DNA of 47,892 bases from Candidatus Peribacteraceae bacterium. Lineage in GTDB: Bacteria; Patescibacteriota; Gracilibacteria; Peribacterales; Peribacteraceae. The notes under the pieces are model-generated. The model was not told the DNA's origin, did no database searches, and saw only the letters and a program-made list of their open reading frames with translations. The DNA lies in NCBI GenBank assembly GCA_030750465.1, contig JASMHZ010000008.1, positions 1 to 47,892 on the forward strand. The letters are read 5' to 3'. The translations under genes were made by a program, and so were the position numbers. Positions 39,843 through 47,825 of this stretch are shown here, piece by piece; position 1 is the first letter of the stretch; each line of letters begins with the position of its first letter.

Positions 39843-40694
39843 TCTTCCTCTCAACCAATCTTTTCCACTCATTTCCTTCTTTCCAGGAGGCTGGATCTTT
39901 ACTACGTAGAGGATTGTATTTTTCGAGCATTGAATGGGTACCGAATTATCAGTTTCATTCAATGAAGTCTCTATTAGCTTTACTTCATTACCATCAACAA
40001 ATGTCCTTACTCCCGGCCATGGAACAAGAGCCCTCACTTTTCTGTTAATTTCTTCTGCGGTCATTGAGTTTATATCAATTTGGCCATCCTCTCGCGAGAG
40101 TTTTTTGCAGAAGGTTGCCTTAGATTCGTCTTGCGTGGATGGAGATAAAGGTTCCTTTAATGTTTTAATCAGCAATTCGACACCTTTCTTTTCACACTTT
40201 TTGTAAAGAGATTCGCATGTTTCATCGCCTTCTATTCGAATTCTAGCTTCACTCAGAATGTCGCCTGCATCAAGCTTCTCTGCCATTAGTTGCACACAGA
40301 CTCCTGCTTCTTTATCGCCGGCCAAAATAGCATTTTGAACAGGAGCGGCTCCTCTCCATCTGGGCAAAAGTGAATAATGAACGTTTACAGCCGCTATTTC
40401 CATCTGATCCAGTATCGGTTTCTTAATGATTTGGCCATATGCAACTGTCACTAAAAAGTCAGCAGGTGGCAATTGTTCAGTATTAATATCGATGGGTTGT
40501 ATTACATGAATCCCAAGCTCTTCAGATTTGGTCTTTATTGGCGTTGGTACAATTAATTGTTTGCGTCCAATCGGCTTATCGGGTTGAGAAACAACCAATT
40601 CAACTGTAAAAGCAGAGTCAGAGCCTAATGCTTCAAGATAGGGGACTGCTATCAAGGGAGTGCCGAAAAAGATAATGCTAAATGGTTCAGGCAT
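39834..40694 (-). CDS. fmt: Methionyl-tRNA formyltransferase
   Basis: A 286-residue enzyme that formylates Met-tRNA-fMet using 10-formyl-tetrahydrofolate. The N-terminal Rossmann-like domain starts FSIIFFGTPLIAVPYLEAL. The catalytic Asn-x-His and HYSLLPRWRGAAPVQNAIL are present (NVHYSLLPRWRG), and the Asp of LDAGDIL follows. The C-terminal OB-like domain runs from about residue 200 (INRKVRALVPWPG). Length is near the usual 310, with a short N-terminus. The gene is on the same strand as the SLH gene and ends at an inverted repeat. Confidence 0.95.
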   Translation of the reverse strand: MPEPFSIIFFGTPLIAVPYLEALGSDSAFTVELVVSQPDKPIGRKQLIVPTPIKTKSEELGIHVIQPIDINTEQLPPADFLVTVAYGQIIKKPILDQMEIAAVNVHYSLLPRWRGAAPVQNAILAGDKEAGVCVQLMAEKLDAGDILSEARIRIEGDETCESLYKKCEKKGVELLIKTLKEPLSPSTQDESKATFCKKLSREDGQIDINSMTAEEINRKVRALVPWPGVRTFVDGNEVKLIETSLNETDNSVPIQCSKNTILYVVKIQPPGKKEMSGKDWLRGRKN

Positions 40695-40797
40695 TGGCAG
40701 TAGTCTACATTATTTTGCTAATTCAAGATCTGAATGTAATGCAAAATTATCCAATACTTATCATAGAATTAAGCAGTTAATGTGCAACTCTATCAAA

Positions 40798-40826
40798 TTG
40801 AATAGATCGCATTAGATAAATAGAAT
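40798..40826 (+). promoter_or_regulatory. nrnA promoter, leaderless arrangement
   Basis: TTGAAT, 17 bases, TAGAAT; the -10 ends nine bases before ATG 40836, leaving a leader of about three bases at most. Confidence 0.65.
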
Positions 40827-40835
40827 TTATCCCTT

Positions 40836-41834
40836 ATGCCCATCAGGAAACAGGAGGCAGACGATATATTAAAGCTATTAAATACAGCTAAAAGGGTTGT
40901 GTGCATTACACATAGAAATCCAGATGGGGATGCAATTGGATCTCTACTTGGGCTTGGTTCTATATTGGAAAAAATTCTGGAAAAACAAGAAGTAGTTTTC
41001 CATTGTATGGACGCAGCTCCGGACACTTTTAAATTTCTCCCAGGGGTACTCAGGATTCAGAAAAGTGTTCAATATGAAGAAGGAGACACTTTTGTATTTT
41101 TAGATGCTGCTGAGCCTAAACTAACGGGTCTTGATCTGGAGCATCCCCAATTGTTTAATGGAACTCATAAATCAATCGTAATAGATCATCATCCTACGAA
41201 TTCAAAGTTTGGAAACGTAAATATTATCGAAGCAAAAGCTGCTTCCACATGCGAAATAGTAGTAGCTTTGGCGGATCAGCTTGGATGGGAGATCGATTCG
41301 GATACTGCGACTTGTCTCCTAACAGGAGTTTATACAGATACGGGAGGATTATTGCATAGCAATACGACTGCCACTGTTTACAAGACGGTTGCCAGGCTTC
41401 TTCGAAGCGGAGCAAGGCAGCAGGAAATAGTTCAGGCAGTGTTCAGGACTGCTCAATTAAGCACACTTAAGCTATGGGGAAGGGTGCTTGAAAAAATTAC
41501 TCTTACAGAGGAAGGAGGAGCTATTACAGCTGTAACAGAGGGGGATTTCCGCGCATCCGGTGCTCACTATTCTCAGTTAACTGGGGCAATTGACTACGTT
41601 AACGCGGTCCCGGGTATGTGCTTTTCTATGATCCTCTCGGAGAGAGAAGGAAAAGTGAAAGGATCGCTCAGAACTCTTCGCGATGATATAGATGTGTCTG
41701 CCATGGCAGGAAAGTTCAGCGGTGGCGGTCACAAAAAAGCAGCCGGCTTCTCTTTGCCTGGGAAGCTGCAGCCGGAAGTAAGGTGGAAGGTTGTAGATTC
41801 AAATGGCGACAAGCAACTAACAACTGACAACTAA
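40836..41834 (+). CDS. nrnA: DHH family phosphoesterase, NrnA-like
   Basis: A 332-residue protein. DHH domain motifs: VCITHRNPDGDAIGSLLGL (motif I/II), FLDAAEP, the DHH motif as VIDHHPTNSKFGN, and TGVYTDTGGLLHSN. The C-terminal DHHA1 domain ends with FSGGGHKKAAGF. NrnA-type enzymes degrade short RNA (nanoRNA) and dephosphorylate pAp; some relatives cleave c-di-AMP. The last residues (DSNGDKQLTTDN) run into a repeat of CAACTAACAAC words. It is expressed from a -35/-10 pair directly upstream, likely without a leader. Confidence 0.9.
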   Translation: MPIRKQEADDILKLLNTAKRVVCITHRNPDGDAIGSLLGLGSILEKILEKQEVVFHCMDAAPDTFKFLPGVLRIQKSVQYEEGDTFVFLDAAEPKLTGLDLEHPQLFNGTHKSIVIDHHPTNSKFGNVNIIEAKAASTCEIVVALADQLGWEIDSDTATCLLTGVYTDTGGLLHSNTTATVYKTVARLLRSGARQQEIVQAVFRTAQLSTLKLWGRVLEKITLTEEGGAITAVTEGDFRASGAHYSQLTGAIDYVNAVPGMCFSMILSEREGKVKGSLRTLRDDIDVSAMAGKFSGGGHKKAAGFSLPGKLQPEVRWKVVDSNGDKQLTTDN

Positions 41835-41962
41835 CAACCAACAATCAACACGTCACGCTTCGCGTGACTTTCGACAATCAACAATCGACACTATTTAAAA
41901 ATAGTTGAAAGCGCAGCGTGTTGATTGTCGATTGTTGATAGGCGCCGTAGGCGCCGTGTTGT
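41812..41962. repeat. CAATCAACA-word nested inverted repeat with hairpin terminators
   Basis: GACAACTAACAACCAACAATC and its complement (GTTGTTAGTTGTC, GTGTTGATTGTCGATTGTTG) pair across about 140 bases. Inside lie GTCACGC-TTC-GCGTGAC-TTT and GGCGCC-GTA-GGCGCC. It separates two convergent genes and covers both stop codons. Confidence 0.8.
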
Positions 41963-44655
41963 TAGTTGTCTGTTTCCTCAGATTCTTCTTCAGCATCTTC
42001 CTTATCTGACCCTGCCGCAGGAGGTGTTGCCTGTTTAAGAGTTATATTTTTGTCAAAGCCTGTATCTGGTTTCGATTTTTTATCTGGCTTGGACTCGGGC
42101 TTAGATTCGGGTTCGGGTTCGGGCTTTGAAGAGGATTCCAATGATTCCGAGGAGTCCGACGATTCCGAGGATTCTTCACTTATCTCTTCGGTTTCTTCGG
42201 TTACCTCGGTTTCTTTTTTTTCTTCTTTCACTTCTTCCTTAACTTCTTCCTTAACTTCTTCTTTTACTTCCTCCTTCTTAGTTTCTTCTTTTTTGTCTGC
42301 GTTCTCTTCGGGTTCCCCACTACGCCCTTCGGGCTCCGCGGGGCCTTCGGCGGGCTTGGGTTCAGGTTTCGGTTTTGGTTCGGGTTCGGGTTCGGGAGAT
42401 TCATCCTTTTTTGCTTCTTCTGGTTTGGGCTTCTCGGGTTCGGATTCAGATTGGAGCTTCGTGTCTGTGCCCTCGTCAGATTTTGCTTCCTCGAGCACCC
42501 CTACATCACTCGAATCTTTTTCCTCCTTTTCGTCTTTTTCCTCTTTTGTCTCTTTTTTATTATCCACAAATGCCTCATCTGCTTTTTCCTCTTGTTTCAC
42601 ACCTTCGGCTGATTTATCGGCCAGTTCGTCACTTGTGGACCCCGATGATTTTTCGGCTGCATCTACTGCAGCAAGGCGCTTGGATCTTTGCCTTTTTGCT
42701 ATCTCCTCCGGATTGGTGGTGATAACTGCGGATTCCTGAGGGCTGGCAATAATCTGGATAGCCACATGTCTATTACCGGCAAAGAATAATCCTTGTCCCA
42801 CTTCGGATCCTAGGAGCAGATACTTTTCACCGTCGGTGAGATAAAATATTTTTTGTAGATTATCAACAGCACTAGGAGATTGTTTAAGAAGAACCTGGAA
42901 TGATGCATTTGTAATAATCGGTTTTCCATATGGTGAGTTTACGAAGTCTTCTACGTCTTGTGTAATAGTCGTTACTCCCAAGTAATACTTTCTAGCACGC
43001 TTGATAAGCCCATATAAGAACCGTGCTGAGTCTTCGTGTTGAATCAAGCTCCATGCCTCATCAATTACCAGGATTCGTTTCTTAAAGTCTGCACGGATTC
43101 GGTTCCATATCAGATTAATAACAACATACATCGCAATCGGTCGCAGCGACTCTTCCAGATCCCTGATCTGAAAAACTACCATTTGATTATTCATTTCCAC
43201 ATTTGTTGGATGATCAAATAGTCCTGTGTAGCTTCCTTCTGTGTACTTGGAAAGTGTCCTTGCCATGTTTTCTCCTCCATCCGTAGTCATCAGCACATCA
43301 ACCAAGTCCCCCATAACAGGCACTTCTTTGGATCCAGGATCTTCGGTTTCCAGTGTAATATTTTTTAGTGCATAAGTGTCCAGAATTGCCTTATCCAAAA
43401 TTCCATCTTCAGCGGGAGTAAGTGTTCCAAGCATCAGCTTGAAAAGACCATGCAGGTTTATTACAGCAGCACGAAGAATTTCTCCTGTAGTTGCTTCGTC
43501 TCCTCGGACTGCCATTGGAAGATCGAAAGGATTAATTCGGTTTGAGCTCTCAAGTGAAATTGGAATATGTGTTCCGCCTATGGTTTCACATAATTCCCTG
43601 TACTCATTTTCCGGGTCGACAACAAACATCTCTGTTCCATACATCAATGATCTAAGCATCTCGAGTTTTACTGTAAACGATTTACCAGCACCAGATGTAG
43701 CGAACACAGTTGAGTTGGCGTTTGGTAGGTCAAATCTGTCGAATATAACAAGGCTATCATTGTGCCGGTTTATTCCGTAAAGGATTCCATGGTCATCGGT
43801 CAGATCTGAGCTGGAGAATGGGAAACAGGCTGATGCCGGAGAGGTATTCATGTTTCTGTTTACCTCCAACTCGTCAATTCCGAATGGTAATGTGGAAATC
43901 CAGCCGTGTTCCATTTGCATAAAAGCCGGCTTGGTTATGACCAACTTTCCTCCAAGCAGAGATTCCATATCAGTCTGCAACTTCTTCAGTTTTTCCTTAT
44001 CGTCCGAGTATATAGTCACATACAAACCAAGCTGAAAGAGTTTCTCTCGTCCTCGTGTAAGAAGGTCTCTTAGCTCCTCAGCATCCTGCAATGCAGCCTC
44101 TAGTGCCGGGTCTCGAACTATTCCGCGTTGTTCCAACATATGCATAGACGAACGCATTTGTGTCACTTTTTTCCTAAGAAGCTTTAGAACAGTTTTGTTA
44201 TCAGCTGGATATATGAACTGCGAGATGTTCATGTGAGCATCAAAGTTGATTTCCTCTGAAAGCCAGTTTGGATATATGTAGTGTGGCCAGTTGACGGCAT
44301 ACAAAGTCCTGGCATGCAGATCATTTAACAATATTTCATCTTGTTTTACTTCCATACCGGCCGGAGCGATAATATCCAGTGTTTTCTGCAATCCTTCTTC
44401 ATATCTCTTTAGTGCCTCCTGATCTTTTGCAGAAAGTGCCTTAACTTTCATCTTCTTGGTTGCTTTTAGTGTTTTTTCCATTTTCCTTTGCAGACCCAAT
44501 AGGTCATCTATAGCTGCGACCATAGTCGTAATCATTCCAATTTTTACTTTAGGCGGAGTTTCAACGGCAGTTTTCTGCGTTGCAACTTTGGCAGTAGCAT
44601 GTGTCTCTGCTTTAACGCTTTTGGCCGTAGGAGTTTTTGTTTTTTTCTGTGCCAT
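41962..44655 (-). CDS. virB4: VirB4-like ATPase with long acidic tail
   Basis: An 897-residue ATPase that would power a type IV secretion or conjugation-like machine. The N-terminal third matches TraC/VirB4 (YAVNWPHYIYPNWLSEEINF, then LYVTIYSDDKEKL). The ATPase core has Walker A TSGAGKSFT (about 323-331), Walker B ILVIDEAWSLI, and a conserved TTITQDVEDF. The last 230 residues are an acidic, Pro/Ser/Glu/Lys-rich low-complexity tail with hexamer repeats and an in-frame palindrome. The tail is not part of the family and is probably cytoplasmic and disordered. Its PrgI and TraC-like partners are encoded at 7047-8503, and VirB2-like ones at 13274 and 34641-36045. Confidence 0.9.
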   Translation of the reverse strand: MAQKKTKTPTAKSVKAETHATAKVATQKTAVETPPKVKIGMITTMVAAIDDLLGLQRKMEKTLKATKKMKVKALSAKDQEALKRYEEGLQKTLDIIAPAGMEVKQDEILLNDLHARTLYAVNWPHYIYPNWLSEEINFDAHMNISQFIYPADNKTVLKLLRKKVTQMRSSMHMLEQRGIVRDPALEAALQDAEELRDLLTRGREKLFQLGLYVTIYSDDKEKLKKLQTDMESLLGGKLVITKPAFMQMEHGWISTLPFGIDELEVNRNMNTSPASACFPFSSSDLTDDHGILYGINRHNDSLVIFDRFDLPNANSTVFATSGAGKSFTVKLEMLRSLMYGTEMFVVDPENEYRELCETIGGTHIPISLESSNRINPFDLPMAVRGDEATTGEILRAAVINLHGLFKLMLGTLTPAEDGILDKAILDTYALKNITLETEDPGSKEVPVMGDLVDVLMTTDGGENMARTLSKYTEGSYTGLFDHPTNVEMNNQMVVFQIRDLEESLRPIAMYVVINLIWNRIRADFKKRILVIDEAWSLIQHEDSARFLYGLIKRARKYYLGVTTITQDVEDFVNSPYGKPIITNASFQVLLKQSPSAVDNLQKIFYLTDGEKYLLLGSEVGQGLFFAGNRHVAIQIIASPQESAVITTNPEEIAKRQRSKRLAAVDAAEKSSGSTSDELADKSAEGVKQEEKADEAFVDNKKETKEEKDEKEEKDSSDVGVLEEAKSDEGTDTKLQSESEPEKPKPEEAKKDESPEPEPEPKPKPEPKPAEGPAEPEGRSGEPEENADKKEETKKEEVKEEVKEEVKEEVKEEKKETEVTEETEEISEESSESSDSSESLESSSKPEPEPESKPESKPDKKSKPDTGFDKNITLKQATPPAAGSDKEDAEEESEETDN
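42315..42356. repeat. Palindromic element inserted in frame in the virB4 tail
   Basis: CCCCACTACGCCC-TTC-GGGCTCCGCGGGG is a palindrome followed by CCTTCGGCGGGC; it encodes part of the tail (PAEGPAEPEGRSGEP). Its words match the palindromes at 5586-5620 and 34141-34175. Confidence 0.6.
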
Positions 44656-44751
44656 AGTTCAATTAATCCTCTTATTATAGCCGAAATCTTCGATTTTGTC
44701 CTTTGCGAAAGGTTGCCTTGGCTCAAAACTATTGTGTGATGCGATCTTCCT

Positions 44752-45552
44752 TTATTCTTCAATTACAATCCCCAAATCCTCAAGCCCTGGGACCTCTATG
44801 ACCTTAAGTCCCGAAATCAAGATCTCGCGGTTTTTATCTATTGCCTCTTCTCTTTCCAGGCCTACTTTGAGTAATTTCTTGGTTATCTTGATTATTTTCT
44901 TATTTTGGCTCTCTTTGGTTTCAATTTCGGCAAGTTCGGATTCAAGCTTTGCAAGCTCCTCTTGCTTTGGCCCTGCGGCGGCATATTTCTTTTCTTTAAG
45001 GGCATGTCTGACGAATTTTTCAACCTCTCTTACCTCCTTTTTCTTTGCTCTTCTTTCCTCTTTGATTGAATCCGCTCTCTCATCAAGTTCGGTGATTTTA
45101 ACTTCAATTCGCTTGTTCATGCCTTTCAAGGATTCCAAATATCTGTTTATAGCCTTATCCCTGTCCAGAGATCTGTTAAGCATATCTATGATATCCACCT
45201 GAAGAATTGTTCCATATTCCTGCAGTAAATCGAAGGTTTCGTCAGTTTCAATCGAATTTGCCTGCGCAAATTTGACCTGTACGTCTATTCCTTCAAGAGC
45301 GCTAATCACTTTCATCATATGGTTCTGAGAGAGATATAGGCTAACAAAGGCACCAAGGGATGAGCTTGGACGTGAAAGTCTTGTTGGCAAGGTGCTTTTG
45401 CCGGCATATATAACCGAAATTAATGAGCTTTTTGGCCCACTGACCTTAAGTTTAGATTCAGGATCCTCAGGAGTTTGCCCAGCATCCTTTCCGCAGCTAA
45501 CAAGTATCAAAGCGGAGGCGATTGCCAGTGAGAGGGTATGGAAGCCCTTCAT
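44752..45552 (-). CDS. Hypothetical lipoprotein with coiled coil, 266 aa
   Basis: A lipobox (LVSC, Cys at residue 20) ends the signal peptide, so the mature protein is probably lipid-anchored outside the membrane. A short polar region with SGPKSSLISVIYAGKS follows, then a mixed domain to about residue 150. After that is a long charged helix (RRAKKKEVREVEKFVRHALK, KQEELAKLESELAEIETKES) expected to form a coiled coil, ending in a short beta-like tail (GLKVIEVPGLEDLGIVIEE). It is just upstream of virB4 on the same strand (96 bases apart), so a link to the secretion system is possible. No family recognised. Confidence 0.75.
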   Translation of the reverse strand: MKGFHTLSLAIASALILVSCGKDAGQTPEDPESKLKVSGPKSSLISVIYAGKSTLPTRLSRPSSSLGAFVSLYLSQNHMMKVISALEGIDVQVKFAQANSIETDETFDLLQEYGTILQVDIIDMLNRSLDRDKAINRYLESLKGMNKRIEVKITELDERADSIKEERRAKKKEVREVEKFVRHALKEKKYAAAGPKQEELAKLESELAEIETKESQNKKIIKITKKLLKVGLEREEAIDKNREILISGLKVIEVPGLEDLGIVIEE

Positions 45553-45629
45553 AATGCTATTATAACATATATTATTGAATATATACAGCTATTGTATTGC
45601 CGATTTTTAATGCTTTCGAGCGATTCTAA

Positions 45630-45745
45630 GTGCAATTCCCTTCTTTCTTTTGTCTTAATACAAAAGAAAGAAGCAAAGAAAAAATCAACGCCCGCCAATC
45701 CACACCCTCTAGCCCCTTCACCCCCCGTGGCGGGCGACCCCTCAA
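45630..45745. repeat. Two hairpins in the 45553-45975 intergenic region
   Basis: CTTCTTTCTTTTGT-CTTAAT-ACAAAAGAAAGAAG (about 45651-45684) is a perfect 14-bp stem. Next, CGCCCGCC (45690-45697) pairs with GGCGGGCG (45729-45736) across a C-rich loop. The rest of the interval is AT-rich, and I see no gene or RNA in it. Confidence 0.75.
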
Positions 45746-45975
45746 TTTTTAGATTAGATTGAACAACAAATATCTACAAGAATTTGAATATGATCACAAA
45801 ATTTAGACGTCAAAGAAAATTTCTGTTTACGCATACAAATTGTGTTCATGAAACGATAATAAAATTTGAGCAAGATAAAATATTGTATTCAGGTGGAAAG
45901 GTCGTTATTTCGTGGTACATTTCCCATAATCAGTGAGTAGCTTTTTTGTTCAGACGCGAGTTGCCACTTTGCTTT

Positions 45976-47391
45976 ATGGCCACATATCGTCGCCGCCGGC
46001 AGTCACTTTCTTCACCTCGTCCGCTTGTTGCGTTCTTGTTGATAGCATCTTTTGGAATTTTATTTGCCGGATGTACGCCAAAAGAAGAAGAGCTAAAGCC
46101 TGAGGAATTCACCTTCACGGCCGAAGATGTAGCTAGGTTTAAAGAGCTTTCCAACAAAGCAGAGGCCGGTTTGGATTCTCTTAACGATGAAGGCGGGCCA
46201 AGGCTGCATTTGGAAGAGGATAAGGATGTTCCTGTTCTAGATATGAGCATGGTAAAGAAGTACTCATCTATCAGATCTGGACCAGCAGCAACTGGTGAAA
46301 ACCTGTACAGAATTACAAACGAGTTTCTAAACGTAAGAACTTCTCCTAAGGTCACTGCTGATTCAGTAGATCGTCTTGATCAGGGTGATATTGTAGAGCT
46401 ACTGGAGTTTATTGATGCCGCATGGGCGCATATTAAGCTGCCAAATGACAGGGATGGCTATGTAGCTCAGAGATATATAGCAAAATTGACCTCTGAATCT
46501 GCCCTCGCCGAAGAGAAAGAGAAATTCAAAGATCGGTATTTTGTTGATTTTGGTTTTTTGAACGTTAGAAAGGCAGCCGATACTCATAGTGAGAAGTTGG
46601 GTGAACTTCGGGGGCAATCGTTTGTAAACGTTCTTAGTAAAGATGATGTCTGGGCTCGAATTCCATTTGAAGGGAAGGAGGGGTATGTGGCAGTAGAGTA
46701 TCTGTCGCCGTTCTTACCAAATTTTCTGGTGAGGCAGGAGAAATTCACATTTCCGGTGCTTATCTACAAGGCGTCCCAGAAAGGTGTAGTTGATTCTCTG
46801 CCAAAACATATAGACGCTCTTAAACAGTCTGGCTTGCGCCTGATTACAATGCGTCAGTTTAAGGATCTTTTGACACAACAAGAGGAGCGAGATATTCGGA
46901 TGGAACCTGGCACTGTTGCTTTGGCAATTACTGGAATTAAACCGGAGAATATAGAGGAGATTTCTGATGTACTCAGGGCAAGTGCAGTTAAGGGCACGCT
47001 GTTTTTGGAAACCCAACACTTAGGGATTAATGGTATTACGCAGAAACAAGTGTTAACACTTCTTGCAAATGGGCATGATCTGCAATCTGCAGGTCATACA
47101 GGAGACGACTTAAGATCTCTTACAAATGCGCAGGTAGAATTGGAACTAAAACAGAGTAGAAAGATCTTGGAAGAGTACACGGGGCGTGGAGTCTTTGCAG
47201 TTTCTTATCCAATGGGGGGAGTTAACGCGCGTGTTATGAAACTTGCAGAAGAATCAGGATACTTAGTGGGAGTTGGATCGGGACAAGAACGCAGTTTTAA
47301 CCGAGAACAACTACTCAGAATTCCTGCATTTGCAATTTCACCTTCTGCCTCTGCCGAAGAAGTGTTGGAACTTGTTAAAAATGAAGAATAG
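45976..47391 (+). CDS. Lipoprotein with two SH3b domains and a degenerate NodB-like domain
   Basis: A 471-residue protein. Start at MATYRRRRQ; a lipobox FAGC (Cys about 32) follows the signal helix. Two bacterial SH3 domains (about 115-175 and 185-245, each with FLNVR..., RSPKVTADS, GYVAQRYI or GYVAVEYL) probably bind wall or surface polymer. The C-terminal 200 residues follow the polysaccharide-deacetylase (NodB) fold: GTLFLETQHLG, the H-x6-H metal site in GHDLQSAGHTGDDL, and SYPMGGVN. The TFDDG motif that supplies the catalytic Asp is AITGI here, so it may be inactive or bind without catalysis. Confidence 0.82.
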   Translation: MATYRRRRQSLSSPRPLVAFLLIASFGILFAGCTPKEEELKPEEFTFTAEDVARFKELSNKAEAGLDSLNDEGGPRLHLEEDKDVPVLDMSMVKKYSSIRSGPAATGENLYRITNEFLNVRTSPKVTADSVDRLDQGDIVELLEFIDAAWAHIKLPNDRDGYVAQRYIAKLTSESALAEEKEKFKDRYFVDFGFLNVRKAADTHSEKLGELRGQSFVNVLSKDDVWARIPFEGKEGYVAVEYLSPFLPNFLVRQEKFTFPVLIYKASQKGVVDSLPKHIDALKQSGLRLITMRQFKDLLTQQEERDIRMEPGTVALAITGIKPENIEEISDVLRASAVKGTLFLETQHLGINGITQKQVLTLLANGHDLQSAGHTGDDLRSLTNAQVELELKQSRKILEEYTGRGVFAVSYPMGGVNARVMKLAEESGYLVGVGSGQERSFNREQLLRIPAFAISPSASAEEVLELVKNEE

Positions 47392-47410
47392 AGGAATCAA
47401 GGATTAAAGA

Positions 47411-47445
47411 ACTGTACATACAATGTATATACACTGTATGTACAA
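47411..47445. repeat. TGTACATACA/TGTATGTACA palindrome
   Basis: TGTACATACAATGTATATAC ACTGTATGTACA-type palindrome between the convergent genes ending 47391 and 47454. It shares words with 26230-26266. Confidence 0.75.
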
Positions 47446-47453
47446 AGGTGTTT

Positions 47454-47741
47454 TTACCTAACTAGAAAGTTCTCAAACTGTTTCATCACTGCACCGCCTT
47501 GCTGTTCCGTAACTATTGTAGCCTGCTTGGCGGCTTGTTGTGCAATTTTTTCCAGAAGTTGATCACCATATTTGAATGCCCACCAAATGCTTCCAAGTAA
47601 TACAATGATAGGGATCAAGGAGATCAGACCTTTAAAAAAACCACCAATGGTTCGCAGTCGATCGCGCTTATCAATATTGCGAAGATGTTCGAGTATTTCA
47701 TCTAGTTTATCGTTCGTTGATTTGGGCATAGGTTTTGGCAT
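47454..47741 (-). CDS. Small single-pass membrane protein, 95 aa
   Basis: Start at MPKPMPKSTNDK, since upstream codons come from an inverted repeat. A short charged helix (LDEILEHLRNIDKRDRL) is followed by one hydrophobic segment (about residues 35-55, LISLIPIIVLLGSIWWAF) and a Gln/Ala-rich amphipathic tail (IAQQAAKQATIVTEQQGG). This layout is found in many CPR proteins of unknown function. The stop codon is seven bases from the palindrome at 47411. Confidence 0.65.
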   Translation of the reverse strand: MPKPMPKSTNDKLDEILEHLRNIDKRDRLRTIGGFFKGLISLIPIIVLLGSIWWAFKYGDQLLEKIAQQAAKQATIVTEQQGGAVMKQFENFLVR

Positions 47742-47744
47742 GAG

Positions 47745-47825
47745 ATTAATTGAGAATTGACAATGAACAATTGACAATTAATTATTGATTTTCGATTCTC
47801 AATTGTCAATTGTCAATTATCAATT
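47745..47825. repeat. CAATTGACAATT-word inverted repeat
   Basis: GAATTGACAATGAACAATTGAC and CTCAATTGTCAATTGTCAATT pair across about 80 bases, upstream of the 47454 gene. It is made of the same words as 38178-38286. The last 70 bases of the window show no further feature. Confidence 0.75.

Noticed and set aside
41966-42739. 257-aa plus-strand Ser-rich frame opposite the VirB4 tail
   Set aside because: Complement of the low-complexity acidic tail; no start signal and no family.
45553-45975. Small RNA gene in the long intergenic region
   Set aside because: Only two hairpins and AT-rich DNA; no tmRNA, RNase P or SRP RNA signature.
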